NCBI RefSeq assembly: GCF_025144145.1
Contig: NZ_CP083546.1
Coordinates: forward strand, 4,064,001 to 4,128,000
Direction of reading: 5' to 3'
Length of the DNA stretch: 64,000 nt
Source of the DNA: Leisingera sp. M658
Lineage (GTDB): Bacteria; Pseudomonadota; Alphaproteobacteria; Rhodobacterales; Rhodobacteraceae
Shown: piece after piece, positions 55,177 through 64,000 of the stretch
Position numbering within the stretch: position 1 is the first letter of the stretch
How the letters are laid out: each line of letters starts with the position of its first letter
Made by a program: the position numbers and the translations under genes
The notes under the pieces: generated by a model
What the model was told of the DNA's origin: nothing
What the model saw: the letters and a program-made list of their open reading frames with translations, nothing else
The model's database searches: none

Positions 55177-55986
55177 TCACAATTTCCTGTCCGGGGCCGA
55201 TTGACTGCTTAGTCTCTGTTCTATTGCCTCCAGGCGGCTCAGCACTTCGTCCCTATAGGCATCGGTGCGTTCCACCTCTTCTTCGCCATGGGCATCCTGC
55301 ATGGAGTTCACGATCAGACCGACAAGAAGGTTCACCACGGCAAAGGTCGTCACCATGATGAACGGCACAAAGAACGCCCAGGCGTGCGGATGCACTTCCA
55401 TCACCGGCCGCACGATCCCCATCGACCAGCTTTCCAGCGTCATGATCTGGAACAGCGAATAGGCGCTGCGGCCCAGATCGCCGAACCATTCCGGGAAGTC
55501 CTGGCCGAACAGCTTGGTCGCGATCACGGACCCGATGTAGAAAATAATCGCCATCAGCAGGAAAACCGATCCCATCCCCGGCAGCGCGGTGATGAACCCC
55601 TCGACCACCCGGCGCAAGCGCGGTGCAACGGAAATAACCCGCAGCACCCGCAAAATACGCAGCGCTCGCAGCACTGACAGCCCCTGTGTCCCCGGCGCCA
55701 GCGCAATGCCGACGATCACGAAATCGAACACATTCCAGCCGCTCAGGAAAAACCGCAACCTGCGCACAAAGATTTTGGCCAGTATCTCCACCACGAAAAT
55801 GGACAAGCAAATGTTGTCGATCAGGTGAATCAGACCGCCAATCTTAGCCATGACAGATGGGGCGGTCTCCAGCCCCAGGGTGACTGCATTGACCAGGATG
55901 ACAGCGGTAATAAACCGGCCGAACCGGTCACTGTCCAGAATAGCTGCCAGGCGGCGGATCGGGGTGGACGCTTGGGTATCAGTCAT
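55177..55986 (-). CDS. Bacterial voltage-gated sodium channel (NaChBac/NavAb type)
   Basis: 269 residues, six membrane spans of the tetrameric 6TM channel. The S4 voltage sensor SVLRALRILRVLRVISVAPRLRRV (104-127) shows the R-every-third-residue pattern; the selectivity filter is TLESWSMG (183-190), identical to BacNav sodium channels such as NavAb and those of Silicibacter. A C-terminal helical bundle of about 45 residues follows. The start is 1 base before the TrmA-family gene stop region. Probably motility or pH/sodium sensing; the role is not shown here. Confidence 0.95.
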   Translation of the reverse strand: MTDTQASTPIRRLAAILDSDRFGRFITAVILVNAVTLGLETAPSVMAKIGGLIHLIDNICLSIFVVEILAKIFVRRLRFFLSGWNVFDFVIVGIALAPGTQGLSVLRALRILRVLRVISVAPRLRRVVEGFITALPGMGSVFLLMAIIFYIGSVIATKLFGQDFPEWFGDLGRSAYSLFQIMTLESWSMGIVRPVMEVHPHAWAFFVPFIMVTTFAVVNLLVGLIVNSMQDAHGEEEVERTDAYRDEVLSRLEAIEQRLSSQSAPDRKL

Positions 55987-55987
55987 C

Positions 55988-57235
55988 TCAGTCTTTCACA
56001 GTAAATCGCGCAACCAGCTCGGTATGGGCGGACCAGCGGAACTGATCAACAACCTGCACCCAGTCAAGGCTGTAACCCGCCGTAACCAGCACTTTGGCAT
56101 CGCGGGCAAAGCTCACCGGATTGCAGGAGACATAGGCAATCACAGGTGTTCGGGCTTTGGCCAGCTGGGCAGTCTGCGTCTCAGCGCCTGCGCGCGGCGG
56201 ATCAATCACAGCAGCTTCAAAAGCTGCACCAAACGGGTTCAAATCCTCGGGCAGCAACGGATTGCGGAACAGGTCGCGGACCTCGGTGGTGACTTTCTTC
56301 AGCCCTGCCGCCCTGCGCCAGCCTGCATCCAACGCTTCCAGCATTGAATGTTCACCCTCCACCGCATGCACTTCGGCGGTCTGGGCCAAAGGCAGGGTGA
56401 AGGTACCGCAGCCTGCAAACAAATCGACGATCCGCTTGGCTCCGCTTGTTATTTCCTGAACCGCCGCCAGCAACGCCGCCTCACCATCCCGGGTGGCTTG
56501 CAGGAAAGCCCCCGGCGGCGGGCAAACGCGCGCCGCGCCAAAGGGTTGCACCGGCGGCTGCTCCATCGCAACCGGTTCATCGTCCCACGTCAACCGGGCA
56601 ATCCGGTTCTGGTCTGCCAGCTGCGCCAGTTTGATCCGCAATGGCCCGTCCAGCGGCTTGCCGTTCCTGACCAGTATGTCCAACCCAGCGTCTGAGGTGG
56701 TAACCGTCACCGCCAACGGTGTCTTCCGGCTTGCCCCGGCCATCGCCAGCGCCTCTGCAACGGGAATCGCGGCCTTTAACGCAGGTTCCACCAGCTGGCA
56801 GTCGGGAATTTCAGTGATCACATCCGACGCCTGACCATGAAATCCGGCCAACGCACCCTTTTTGGTACGCCGTACTGCCAGCGTCGCACGGCGGCGGGAG
56901 CCGGGCGGCGAAGTGTGGATCGGGCGAAACTCAGTCTCCAGCTCTTGTGCCGTCAACGCGGTACGCACGACGTCCGTTTTCCACTCAGCCACAAATCCGT
57001 CACTTGCGTGCTGCAGCTGGCAACCGCCGCAGGATTTGTAGTGGCGGCAGGGTGGCTGCACCCGGTGCTCGGACGGGGTCTCGATCCGGATACTGGTCAG
57101 ACGGCTGTTCTCTGCGAAACCTGAAACGGTTTCTCCCGGCAGTGTGCGCGGGGCAAACAAGGGTCCATCGGCCACGCCATCGCCTTGATGGCCTAGCCGG
57201 CTGATCGTTGCTGTAGTTCTGGCTGCGTCAGTCAT
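55988..57235 (-). CDS. TrmA/RlmCD-family RNA uridine-5-methyltransferase
   Basis: 415 residues. Iron-sulfur ligand pattern PPCRHYKSCGGCQLQHA near the N-terminus after a TRAM domain (GHQGDGVADGPLF, FAPRTLPGETV); SAM-binding DLFAGCGTFTLPLAQTA; catalytic AYVSCNPVSFARDAKVL with the nucleophilic Cys and DPPRAGAE. Methylates U in rRNA or tRNA; the exact site cannot be read from sequence. Followed by the sodium channel gene, one base apart. Confidence 0.9.
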   Translation of the reverse strand: MTDAARTTATISRLGHQGDGVADGPLFAPRTLPGETVSGFAENSRLTSIRIETPSEHRVQPPCRHYKSCGGCQLQHASDGFVAEWKTDVVRTALTAQELETEFRPIHTSPPGSRRRATLAVRRTKKGALAGFHGQASDVITEIPDCQLVEPALKAAIPVAEALAMAGASRKTPLAVTVTTSDAGLDILVRNGKPLDGPLRIKLAQLADQNRIARLTWDDEPVAMEQPPVQPFGAARVCPPPGAFLQATRDGEAALLAAVQEITSGAKRIVDLFAGCGTFTLPLAQTAEVHAVEGEHSMLEALDAGWRRAAGLKKVTTEVRDLFRNPLLPEDLNPFGAAFEAAVIDPPRAGAETQTAQLAKARTPVIAYVSCNPVSFARDAKVLVTAGYSLDWVQVVDQFRWSAHTELVARFTVKD

Positions 57236-57289
57236 GGCCGCTCATTACAGCGGCAAGCCGGTCAGCAAAAGCAAAATGCGCCGGAATTT

Positions 57290-59134
57290 TTATTCAGCCG
57301 CCGCCTTGTTCTCATCCGTGCAGATAAACCCACCGGACTGGCGCGCCCAGAAAGCAGCATAGAGCCCCGCCTTGGCCAGCAGCTCTTCATGGCTGCCGCT
57401 TTCAGCGATCCGTCCTTTATCCATCACGATAATCCGGTCCATCTCGCTAAGTGTCGACAACCGGTGGGCGATCGCCAATACCGTCTTGCCCTCCATTACC
57501 CGGTGCAAGGCGGCCTGAATGGCGGCCTCAACCTCGGAATCCAGCGCCGAGGTTGCCTCGTCCAAAACCAAAATGGGCGCGTCCTTCAGGATAGCCCGGG
57601 CCAGAGCAATCCGCTGCCGCTGACCGCCTGAAAGCTTCACACCGCGCTCACCCAGAAAAGCGTCATAGCCATTGTTGCCCTGCCCATCTTCCAGCTCGGT
57701 GATGAATTCATGCGCCTCAGCTTTCTTCGCAGCGGCGATCAATTCTTCCTCCGGCGCATCCGGCCGTCCATACAAGATATTGTCCCTGGCCGAGCGGTTG
57801 AACATGGCGGTTTCCTGGGTAACCATGCCGATCTGGCTGCGCAGCGAATTCTGGGTTACACCGGAAATATCCTGTCCGTCGATCAGAATACGCCCGTTTT
57901 CTCCATCATAGAGCCGGAGAAGAAGTGAAACGAGCGTTGACTTGCCTGCCCCGGAAGCACCGACAATCCCCAGCTTCTCACCTGGTTTGATGTTCAGGCT
58001 GATGCCCTGCACCCCGCCCACGTCGCGGCCATAGGCGAATTCCACCTGATCAAACTCGATGCCGCCTTTGCTGACAACCAGCGGTTCAGCACCGGATGTA
58101 TCCTCAACTCTTTCGCGTGCCGAGAGGGTCTTCATTCCGTTTTCGATCTCACCAATGTTGGAATAGATCGCCATCAGCGTGAAGCTGACCCAGCCTGTCA
58201 TCTGCGCAATCCGGATCGAGACTGCGCCAGCGGCCACGATATCGCCTTCGGTTGCGCTGCCCGCCTGCCATAAAAACAGCGTCGCGCCGATCAGCAGCAC
58301 CGGCAGGATGCCGGCCAGGCACATCAAGCAGAACCGGAAGCTGGCCGAGAGATAGCCGAATTGCAGCGACTTTTCACGGTAGCTGACCATAGCATCCTGG
58401 GCAGTGCGTTCTTCGTGATCAGCATGTGCAAACAATTTGACCGTCTTGATGTTAGTAATGGAATCCACCACTTGCCCGGTTACCATCGCCCGCGCCCCTG
58501 CCCGTGTGCCAGAGCGCTTGCGGATACGCGGCAGGAACCAATGGATCAGCCCGAAGTAGCCAACCAGCCAGACCAGAAACACGCCAGTAATGCGCCAATC
58601 AATAGAGCCTAACAAGGCCAATGACCCCGCAAGAGATGCCAGAGCAAACGCAACAACACTGATCATCTCGGTAGTGACCGAGGTGACAGCCGCCGCCGTT
58701 TGCATCTGTTTCTGAGCGATCCGGCCGGCAAAATCATCGTCGAAGAACCGCACCGACTGTCCCAGCGTCCAGCGGTTCAGCCGCGACAGCACCAGCGGGT
58801 TCACGTTGGGCTGGACAATTATTGCATTAGAGGCTGCAGACAATCCGAACAGCACCGGCCGCACAAACAGGAAAAATCCCAATGCCAGTGCGATCACCGC
58901 CACATTGCCGGCCGAGAAGAACTGCTCAGGTCCGCTGGTTATTGCGGTGTCGATCACAATTCCCAGAATATAGGCCGTGCCAGCCTCCATCGCGCCGGCC
59001 AGCGCCGAGAATGCCGCCGCCAGCAGCAACATTGGCCAGGCCCCGGTCAAGCACCAGTGCAGAAAAGCCCCCAGCCGCTGCGGCGGCGGGCCATCGGCCG
59101 GGCGAAAGGCGTCGATCAGATTGCCAATCTTCAT
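57290..59134 (-). CDS. ABC exporter, fused permease-ATPase (second of a pair)
   Basis: 614 residues. Six-span TMD (about 25-325) and NBD with Walker A GASGAGKST, signature LSGGQRQR, Walker B ILVLDEATSAL, and switch His in AHRLSTL. Starts by an ATGA overlap with the partner gene, so a heterodimer is likely. Closest to the multidrug/lipid exporter (MsbA/MdlB) class. Substrate unknown. ends DENKAAAE. Confidence 0.9.
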   Translation of the reverse strand: MKIGNLIDAFRPADGPPPQRLGAFLHWCLTGAWPMLLLAAAFSALAGAMEAGTAYILGIVIDTAITSGPEQFFSAGNVAVIALALGFFLFVRPVLFGLSAASNAIIVQPNVNPLVLSRLNRWTLGQSVRFFDDDFAGRIAQKQMQTAAAVTSVTTEMISVVAFALASLAGSLALLGSIDWRITGVFLVWLVGYFGLIHWFLPRIRKRSGTRAGARAMVTGQVVDSITNIKTVKLFAHADHEERTAQDAMVSYREKSLQFGYLSASFRFCLMCLAGILPVLLIGATLFLWQAGSATEGDIVAAGAVSIRIAQMTGWVSFTLMAIYSNIGEIENGMKTLSARERVEDTSGAEPLVVSKGGIEFDQVEFAYGRDVGGVQGISLNIKPGEKLGIVGASGAGKSTLVSLLLRLYDGENGRILIDGQDISGVTQNSLRSQIGMVTQETAMFNRSARDNILYGRPDAPEEELIAAAKKAEAHEFITELEDGQGNNGYDAFLGERGVKLSGGQRQRIALARAILKDAPILVLDEATSALDSEVEAAIQAALHRVMEGKTVLAIAHRLSTLSEMDRIIVMDKGRIAESGSHEELLAKAGLYAAFWARQSGGFICTDENKAAAE

Positions 59135-60969
59135 TCTGCTGCCTCGATGTTCAAGAAGCCTCCGGACTGGCGCGCCCAGAGCTGTGCATAAAGTCCCTGT
59201 GCCTGCAAAAGCGTCTCATGCGAGCCTTCTTCAACAATACGGCCCTGATCCATCACAAGGATACGGTCCATCTGCGCGATGGTGGACAGCCTATGTGCGA
59301 TGGCGATCACCGTCTTGCCTTGCATCATGCCGTAAAGCGTTTCCTGAATCGCCGCCTCGACTTCGGAATCCAGCGCCGAGGTGGCCTCGTCCAGAATCAG
59401 GATCGGCGCGTCCTTCAGGATCACCCGGGCCAGTGTCACGCGCTGGCGCTGGCCGCCCGACAATTTCACCCCGCGCTCACCCACATGGGCGTTATACCCC
59501 TTGCGGCCCTGAGGGTCTTCCAAATCCAGGATGAACTCATGCGCCTGCGCCTGTTTGGCGGCGGCTATCATCTGTTCTTCGGTGGCGTCCGGACGGCCGT
59601 AAAGCAGATTGTCCCGCACCGAACGGTGCATCAGCGCGCTGTCCTGCTGGACCATACCGATGCGGCTTCGCAACGAGGCCTGCGTCACCGCGCGGATGTC
59701 CTGACTGTCGATCAGGATCTGGCCGCTTTCGGCATCATAAAACCGCAAAAGCAGCTTCACCAGTGTCGACTTGCCGGCACCAGAGCGACCAATCAGGCCG
59801 ATCTTCTCGCCCGGCTGGATTGTCAGGCTGATCTTGTCGAGCCCGCCGGCCTCGCGCCCGTAATGGTGCGACAGGCTTCGCAGTTCGATCTCACCCTTGG
59901 TCAGCTGCAACGGATCCGCATTGGCCGCATCCACCAGATCGATTGGGTGGGCTATGGTCTCCATCCCCTCAGCCACAACACCCAGCTGACGGAAGAACGA
60001 GGTCAGTGCCCACATGATCCAGCCGGTCATCGCGTTGAGCCGCAGGGTCAGCGCCGTGGCCGCCGCCACCAGACCCACCGAGGCAGTCCCTTGCGACCAC
60101 AGCATAATTGCCCAACCGACCACGCCAACAATCAGCAGCCCGTTCAGCGTAACCAGTGCGGCATCCATAACGGTGAAGATACGCATCTCTGCCTGGAAGG
60201 TTTTGCGGGTGTTCTCGATCGCCTCACGGGCATAGGTCAGTTCGTTGTCGTGATGCGCGAACATCTTGACCGAGTGAATATTGGAGTAACTGTCAACTAC
60301 CCGCCCCGTCACGGTAGAGCGCGCATCAGATGACGCCTGGCTGGCCGGGCCGACCCGCTTGACCGTCCACATCACCAACAAAGCGTAAAGCGCAAACCAG
60401 ATCCCCAACGGCAGCATCAGCCTAACGTCTGCTACCCAAAGCAGCACCGCAGCGCCTGCCAGATAGGCCAGCGAAAAAGTGATTGCGTCAAAGACTTGAA
60501 ATATCACCTCCCCCGCGGCCGGCGGGGTTTGCATGATCCGGTTGGCAATCCGGCCTGCAAAGTCGTTCTCGAACCAGCCCACCGATTGGCGCAGCACATG
60601 TTTATGCGCCCGCCAGCGGATCAACGTGCCAAAGTTCGGCAGGATCGCATTGTTCAGCAACACCACATCCAGCAGCTGGATCAATGGCCGCAGCAACAGG
60701 ATGAACAATGCAACCAGGATCAGCTCGGTTCCATGCGCCTCCCAGACCTGCTCGGGCCTGCCGGACATCAGGTCGACAATCCTGCCCATGTAGTAGATCA
60801 GCCCGACCTCGATCGCGGCAACAATGACCGACATCAGCGCGGTCAGGATAAAGACTGTTTTAAACGGCGTTGAATAGTCGCGCAGGAACGGCCACAGCCG
60901 CGTTGGCGGCGTGTTGGTCTCAGGGTGGGCGCAATATGGGTCAATGAGGTTTTCAAAGAAGCGAAACAT
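59131..60969 (-). CDS. ABC exporter, fused permease-ATPase (first of a pair)
   Basis: 612 residues. N-terminal MFRFFENLIDPYCAHPETNTPPTRLWPF and six spans to about 330; Walker A GRSGAGKST, LSGGQRQR, ILILDEATSAL, AHRLSTI. About 45% identical by eye to the downstream copy in the NBD but divergent in the membrane part, as expected for a heterodimeric half-transporter. Followed by ATGA overlap. Upstream 217 bases contain a perfect palindrome TGCGTACGCA at 61125-61134. Confidence 0.9.
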   Translation of the reverse strand: MFRFFENLIDPYCAHPETNTPPTRLWPFLRDYSTPFKTVFILTALMSVIVAAIEVGLIYYMGRIVDLMSGRPEQVWEAHGTELILVALFILLLRPLIQLLDVVLLNNAILPNFGTLIRWRAHKHVLRQSVGWFENDFAGRIANRIMQTPPAAGEVIFQVFDAITFSLAYLAGAAVLLWVADVRLMLPLGIWFALYALLVMWTVKRVGPASQASSDARSTVTGRVVDSYSNIHSVKMFAHHDNELTYAREAIENTRKTFQAEMRIFTVMDAALVTLNGLLIVGVVGWAIMLWSQGTASVGLVAAATALTLRLNAMTGWIMWALTSFFRQLGVVAEGMETIAHPIDLVDAANADPLQLTKGEIELRSLSHHYGREAGGLDKISLTIQPGEKIGLIGRSGAGKSTLVKLLLRFYDAESGQILIDSQDIRAVTQASLRSRIGMVQQDSALMHRSVRDNLLYGRPDATEEQMIAAAKQAQAHEFILDLEDPQGRKGYNAHVGERGVKLSGGQRQRVTLARVILKDAPILILDEATSALDSEVEAAIQETLYGMMQGKTVIAIAHRLSTIAQMDRILVMDQGRIVEEGSHETLLQAQGLYAQLWARQSGGFLNIEAAE

Positions 60970-61124
60970 GCGGGTGCTCCAAGTGTTCGAGCATTGATTT
61001 GGAATACAGATGAAGACAGCGGGCCGCCTATGGCTCCCATGTCAAACGGGGCAAGGTCTCAGGCGTTAAGGAAACCAGATCCCAGAATACATCAGCATTC
61101 CTCCGTCATGTGGTGGCTGCCCTA

Positions 61125-61134
61125 TGCGTACGCA
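61125..61134. promoter_or_regulatory. Palindrome upstream of the ABC pair
   Basis: TGCGTACGCA, self-complementary, 155 bases upstream of the ABC gene start and between it and the cca stop. Could be an operator half-site; no known regulator inferred. Confidence 0.3.
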
Positions 61135-61186
61135 AGATATTTTTTCTTGTCACCCCTAAAGGTTCTGACGCTGCTGACACCCTATG

Positions 61187-62338
61187 TCAGTGGAAGGAGT
61201 CCAGCAGCTGTTCCCGGCTGAGCAAGAAGCCTGAAGCAATCCAGTCCGCCTCCAGCTTCCGCAGCTTCGCTCCCAGTTCCGGGCCTTTGCAGTCCGGCAG
61301 CAGATCCCGGGCTTTCACCGGAAAAACAGCCTTTGCGCCCAGCGCGATATCGCTTTCCAAATCGGGCAAAACCGGCTGTTCCAGCAATGCAGACCGCAAC
61401 AGCAGCGCATCCAACGCCTGTTCCGCACCCAATCGGTAGCCCAACTCCCCTGCCCCGGCCATGCCGGCCGCAGCTTCGCGGACCGCCTGCAGATGAGATG
61501 TCTGCGCTTTGCTGAGCCGCAAGGCCTCCTGAAGGCCCTCCCCCCCGAGCGCGGCAAGCCGCCGGATGCTGGATGCAGCTCGCCCGGCCTCAAGGTGAAT
61601 CAGCGGCGCTAGGGCGCGGTCATCGGCGCCAGGCAAAATCTGTGCCAGAACACCAGCCTGCCGCATAGCCGCAGCCGAGGGCGCAGGATCAGGTGCCGCC
61701 AGCAGTTTCAGCATCTCAGACCCGACACGTTCCTTGGAGAGCGTGGCCAGCCCCTCCAGACAAGCTGCAATCGCTGCCAGCGCATCCGGGTCAAAGCCCA
61801 GCGCGTGATCGCCGTACCAAGCGTGAAAGCGAAAATAGCGCAAGGACCGCAAGTAGTCTTCGCGTATGCGATTCTCTGCTGTGCCGATGAACCGGATACG
61901 GCGCCTCTGCAAATCTGCCATGCCGTCCAAAGGGTCGACAATCTCGCCATCCGGACGTGCATAAATCGCGTTCATTGTGAAATCGCGGCGGCGGGCGTCC
62001 TCAGTGATATCTGTTGAAAATGCGACAATTGCCCGGCGGCCATCAGTCGCAACATCCCTGCGGAATGTTGTTATTTCATGCGGGATGCCGTTCTTGATCA
62101 GCGTCACGGTACCATGATCAATACCGGTGGGAACCACCTTGATCCCGGCTCGACCCGCCAGCGCCACCACCTGGTCCGGCAGTGCATCGGTGGCGATATC
62201 CATGTCGGAGACCGCCTCCCCCAGCAGCGCATTGCGTACGCAGCCGCCGACAAACAATACCTGCGCACCATCTGCATTGACCGCCTTGCAAACAGCCTGG
62301 GTTGCAGGATCCTTCAACCAGGGTTGGTCAATCCGCAT
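61187..62338 (-). CDS. cca: CCA tRNA nucleotidyltransferase
   Basis: 383 residues. Class II nucleotidyltransferase: FVGGCVRNALLGE, then DMDIATDALPDQVV, RDFTMNAIYA and FIGTAENRIREDYLRSLRYFRFHAWYG. Adds or repairs the tRNA CCA end. It starts by a one-base TAATG overlap after the NUDIX gene; the open frame runs 18 codons further. A small stem CTGACA/TGTCAG spans its stop. Confidence 0.95.
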   Translation of the reverse strand: MRIDQPWLKDPATQAVCKAVNADGAQVLFVGGCVRNALLGEAVSDMDIATDALPDQVVALAGRAGIKVVPTGIDHGTVTLIKNGIPHEITTFRRDVATDGRRAIVAFSTDITEDARRRDFTMNAIYARPDGEIVDPLDGMADLQRRRIRFIGTAENRIREDYLRSLRYFRFHAWYGDHALGFDPDALAAIAACLEGLATLSKERVGSEMLKLLAAPDPAPSAAAMRQAGVLAQILPGADDRALAPLIHLEAGRAASSIRRLAALGGEGLQEALRLSKAQTSHLQAVREAAAGMAGAGELGYRLGAEQALDALLLRSALLEQPVLPDLESDIALGAKAVFPVKARDLLPDCKGPELGAKLRKLEADWIASGFLLSREQLLDSFH

Positions 62339-62946
62339 TACATCTCCATCCGTGCCGCAAAACCGCGCAGCATCCGCGCTGTGGCCCCCCATATGTAATA
62401 GGAGCCGTAGGGAACGGTATAGTAGCGGCGGCGGGTGCCGCGCCAGCGGCGGGATTCAATGATGTATTTTTTTGGATCCAGCACATGGGCCAGCGGGACG
62501 GAAAATACCTCGGCCACCTCCCCCGCTTCTGGACGCACGGTGAATTCCTCCTGGATCAGTGCCACAACCGGCGTCACCGAAAATCCGGTCACCGTCTCAT
62601 GCTCCGGCAGGCAGCCGATAATCTTCGGCAGCTCCTGCGGCAGCCCGATTTCCTCCCAGGCTTCGCGCAGTGCCGCGGCGCAGGCATCCGTGTCGCCGGC
62701 ATCCACCTTGCCGCCGGGAAAAGCGATCTGGCCCGGATGATGCTTCAGCGCCGATGAGCGTTTGGTCAAAATAAGCCGCGGCGTATTTCCGGCGACAGAA
62801 ATGGGCACCAGCACCCCGGCCGGCCGCAGCTTGCGCCCTTCTGGCAGCTCGGTCCCGGGGTTGAGATCAAAGTCGGAAGAGCCGCCGCCCTGGTGTTTCA
62901 GGGCGGCGGAAATTCTGTTGGCGAGGTTCTGCGCGGCCTCACTCAC
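62338..62946 (-). CDS. CoA pyrophosphatase-type NUDIX hydrolase
   Basis: 202 residues from a GTG at 62946 that overlaps the hslO stop by 8 bases; the frame is open to 63036 but that part is inside hslO. NUDIX box GGKVDAGDTDACAAALREAWEEIGL (about residues 80-104), preceded by LTKRSSALKHHPGQIAFPGG, the NudL/CoA pyrophosphatase pattern. Overlaps at both ends with hslO and cca. Hydrolyses CoA or related nucleotides. Confidence 0.88.
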   Translation of the reverse strand: MSEAAQNLANRISAALKHQGGGSSDFDLNPGTELPEGRKLRPAGVLVPISVAGNTPRLILTKRSSALKHHPGQIAFPGGKVDAGDTDACAAALREAWEEIGLPQELPKIIGCLPEHETVTGFSVTPVVALIQEEFTVRPEAGEVAEVFSVPLAHVLDPKKYIIESRRWRGTRRRYYTVPYGSYYIWGATARMLRGFAARMEM

Positions 62947-63925
62947 CGGACGGGGTTTCCGCTTCAAACCCCACGCTTGCCGGGTCCAAATCGTAATGCG
63001 CGCTGCAGAACTGGCAATCCGCCGTAACCCGGCCATCTTCGTTTGTCATGGTGCCAATGTCCTTGGCCGAATAGATCGACAGGCTTTGGCGTACTCGGTC
63101 TTCGGAGCAGGTGCAGCCGAAACGGACCGCCTGGACATCAAAGACCCGCGGTTGTTCCTCGTGAAACAATCGGATCAACAGATCAGCCGGGGACACAGAC
63201 GGTCCGATCAGCTCCAATGCCTCCACGGTATTCAACAGGATAGTGGCCCGATTCCAGTTTTCCTCCTGATCACCGGACACCAGATCGCTGGCCTGTAAAA
63301 CTTCACCTGACCCTTCGCTTTGCGCAGCAAAGGGGGACGCTTTGGGCATGCTCTGCAGCATGATGCCCCCCGCGCGCCAATGCTCGTCAACTCCAGGCTC
63401 GGATGATTTTCCAAAGCTCATCTTGAACATGGTCGGCAGCTGTTCGGATTGCGCAAAATAAGCCTCGGCACAGGCGCGCAGCGATCCGCCGGACAATGGT
63501 GTGATGCCCTGGTACGGCTTGGTACCCTGGCCTTGGTCGATCATGATAGCAAAGTACCCTTCGCCAACCTGATCAAAGGGGTTGCTATCGGTAATCCGGT
63601 CCCGGTCGAAGCTTGCATAGGCACGGATCCGGCCGATTTCGCCTTCTTTTTGCGGTGCGTAATAGTCGGTCGCGATCATCCGCACAGCGCCCTTTGACTG
63701 CACCTGCAACGACAGCTTCCAGCGCAGGGAAATCGTCTGCCCGATCAGTGCCGTCAACAGCGCCATTTCAGCGACCAGCGCCTCAACCACCGGCGGGTAA
63801 TCATGCTGTTTCAGGATGCCATCCAGCACGCCGTCCAGCCGCGCAACGCGGCCGCGCATGTCCGATGCATCAAGCTGGAAGGGCAGGACGGTGTCGTCCC
63901 ACGCGATTTTCGAACCAAGTGTCAT
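62939..63925 (-). CDS. hslO: Redox-regulated chaperone Hsp33
   Basis: 328 residues, standard. Oxidation-activated holdase. The redox zinc centre CTC...CQFC uses Cys271, Cys273, Cys304 and Cys307. FQLDASDMRGRVARLDGVLD at the start and VGEGYFAIMIDQGQGTKPYQGITPL are family features. First gene of the tight run hslO-NUDIX-cca. 75 bases remain to the window end; nothing supported there. Confidence 0.96.
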   Translation of the reverse strand: MTLGSKIAWDDTVLPFQLDASDMRGRVARLDGVLDGILKQHDYPPVVEALVAEMALLTALIGQTISLRWKLSLQVQSKGAVRMIATDYYAPQKEGEIGRIRAYASFDRDRITDSNPFDQVGEGYFAIMIDQGQGTKPYQGITPLSGGSLRACAEAYFAQSEQLPTMFKMSFGKSSEPGVDEHWRAGGIMLQSMPKASPFAAQSEGSGEVLQASDLVSGDQEENWNRATILLNTVEALELIGPSVSPADLLIRLFHEEQPRVFDVQAVRFGCTCSEDRVRQSLSIYSAKDIGTMTNEDGRVTADCQFCSAHYDLDPASVGFEAETPSGE

Positions 63926-64000
63926 GGGGTTTCCTTACGCGCCGGGGATTGGCATACCGGGGCTATATAGGAGAATTGATACTGGAGTGAAGGGGCCGGC

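Noticed and set aside
1-64000. CRISPR arrays, prophage, insertion sequences
   Set aside because: No regularly spaced repeats, transposase, integrase or phage structural genes seen on either strand.

Overview
The window reads as chromosomal DNA of a marine alphaproteobacterium of the Rhodobacteraceae, most likely the Roseobacter group (Leisingera/Phaeobacter-like). This is an inference from gene families, gene order and GC-rich coding; no rRNA is present. About 60 protein genes, one tRNA and many terminators, leaders and promoters can be supported. There is no CRISPR array, transposase, integrase or prophage.

Layout. 1-3.5 kb is an anaerobic/denitrification patch: the 3' part of nirK (copper nitrite reductase), nirV, and oxygen-independent hemN on the other strand. 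A tRNA-Leu(CAG) follows, then a serralysin-type RTX metalloprotease. 5.6-10.4 kb holds rnd and an envelope run, kdsD-lptC-lptA-lptB, followed by hpf and ptsN with no rpoN in the usual place. 10.7-19.7 kb is a minus-strand surface-glycan block, in transcription order cysQ, kdsB, galU, galE, two GT2 glycosyltransferases, a GT14-like glycosyltransferase and a NodH-like sulfotransferase. A KpsM-like ABC permease is divergent from it. Together they look like synthesis and export of a sulfated, possibly Kdo-containing surface polymer, with cysQ clearing the PAP by-product.

20.7-25.7 kb: alkB-like, dnaK-dnaJ behind a heat-shock-type promoter, and radC. 25.8-34.3 kb: an exported PstS-OmpA fusion with an unknown exported partner, secA, a parvulin isomerase, argJ, a mutT-type NUDIX gene and a 44-codon small ORF. 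34.6-40.1 kb: the rimP-nusA-ylxR-infB operon with an attenuator-like leader. 40.2-42.5 kb: an ECF sigma/anti-sigma pair divergent from a YceI-cytochrome c fusion. The sigma gene has no standard start codon where its domain begins. 42.5-49.8 kb: a short peptide-binding protein, pip, ubiG, a marR-nitrilase-grxC-comF run, a methyltransferase and hemH.

49.8-52.8 kb is a 1002-residue fusion of a small-molecule kinase, an M23 peptidase and a class-III PLP enzyme. Its Shine-Dalgarno sequence lies inside a compact three-way-junction leader, the strongest candidate here for something undescribed. 52.9-64 kb: cell-wall genes (two L,D-transpeptidases, a CAP lipoprotein, a small membrane protein), a bacterial voltage-gated sodium channel, a TrmA-family RNA methyltransferase, two tandem ABC exporters, and hslO-NUDIX-cca as an overlapping operon.
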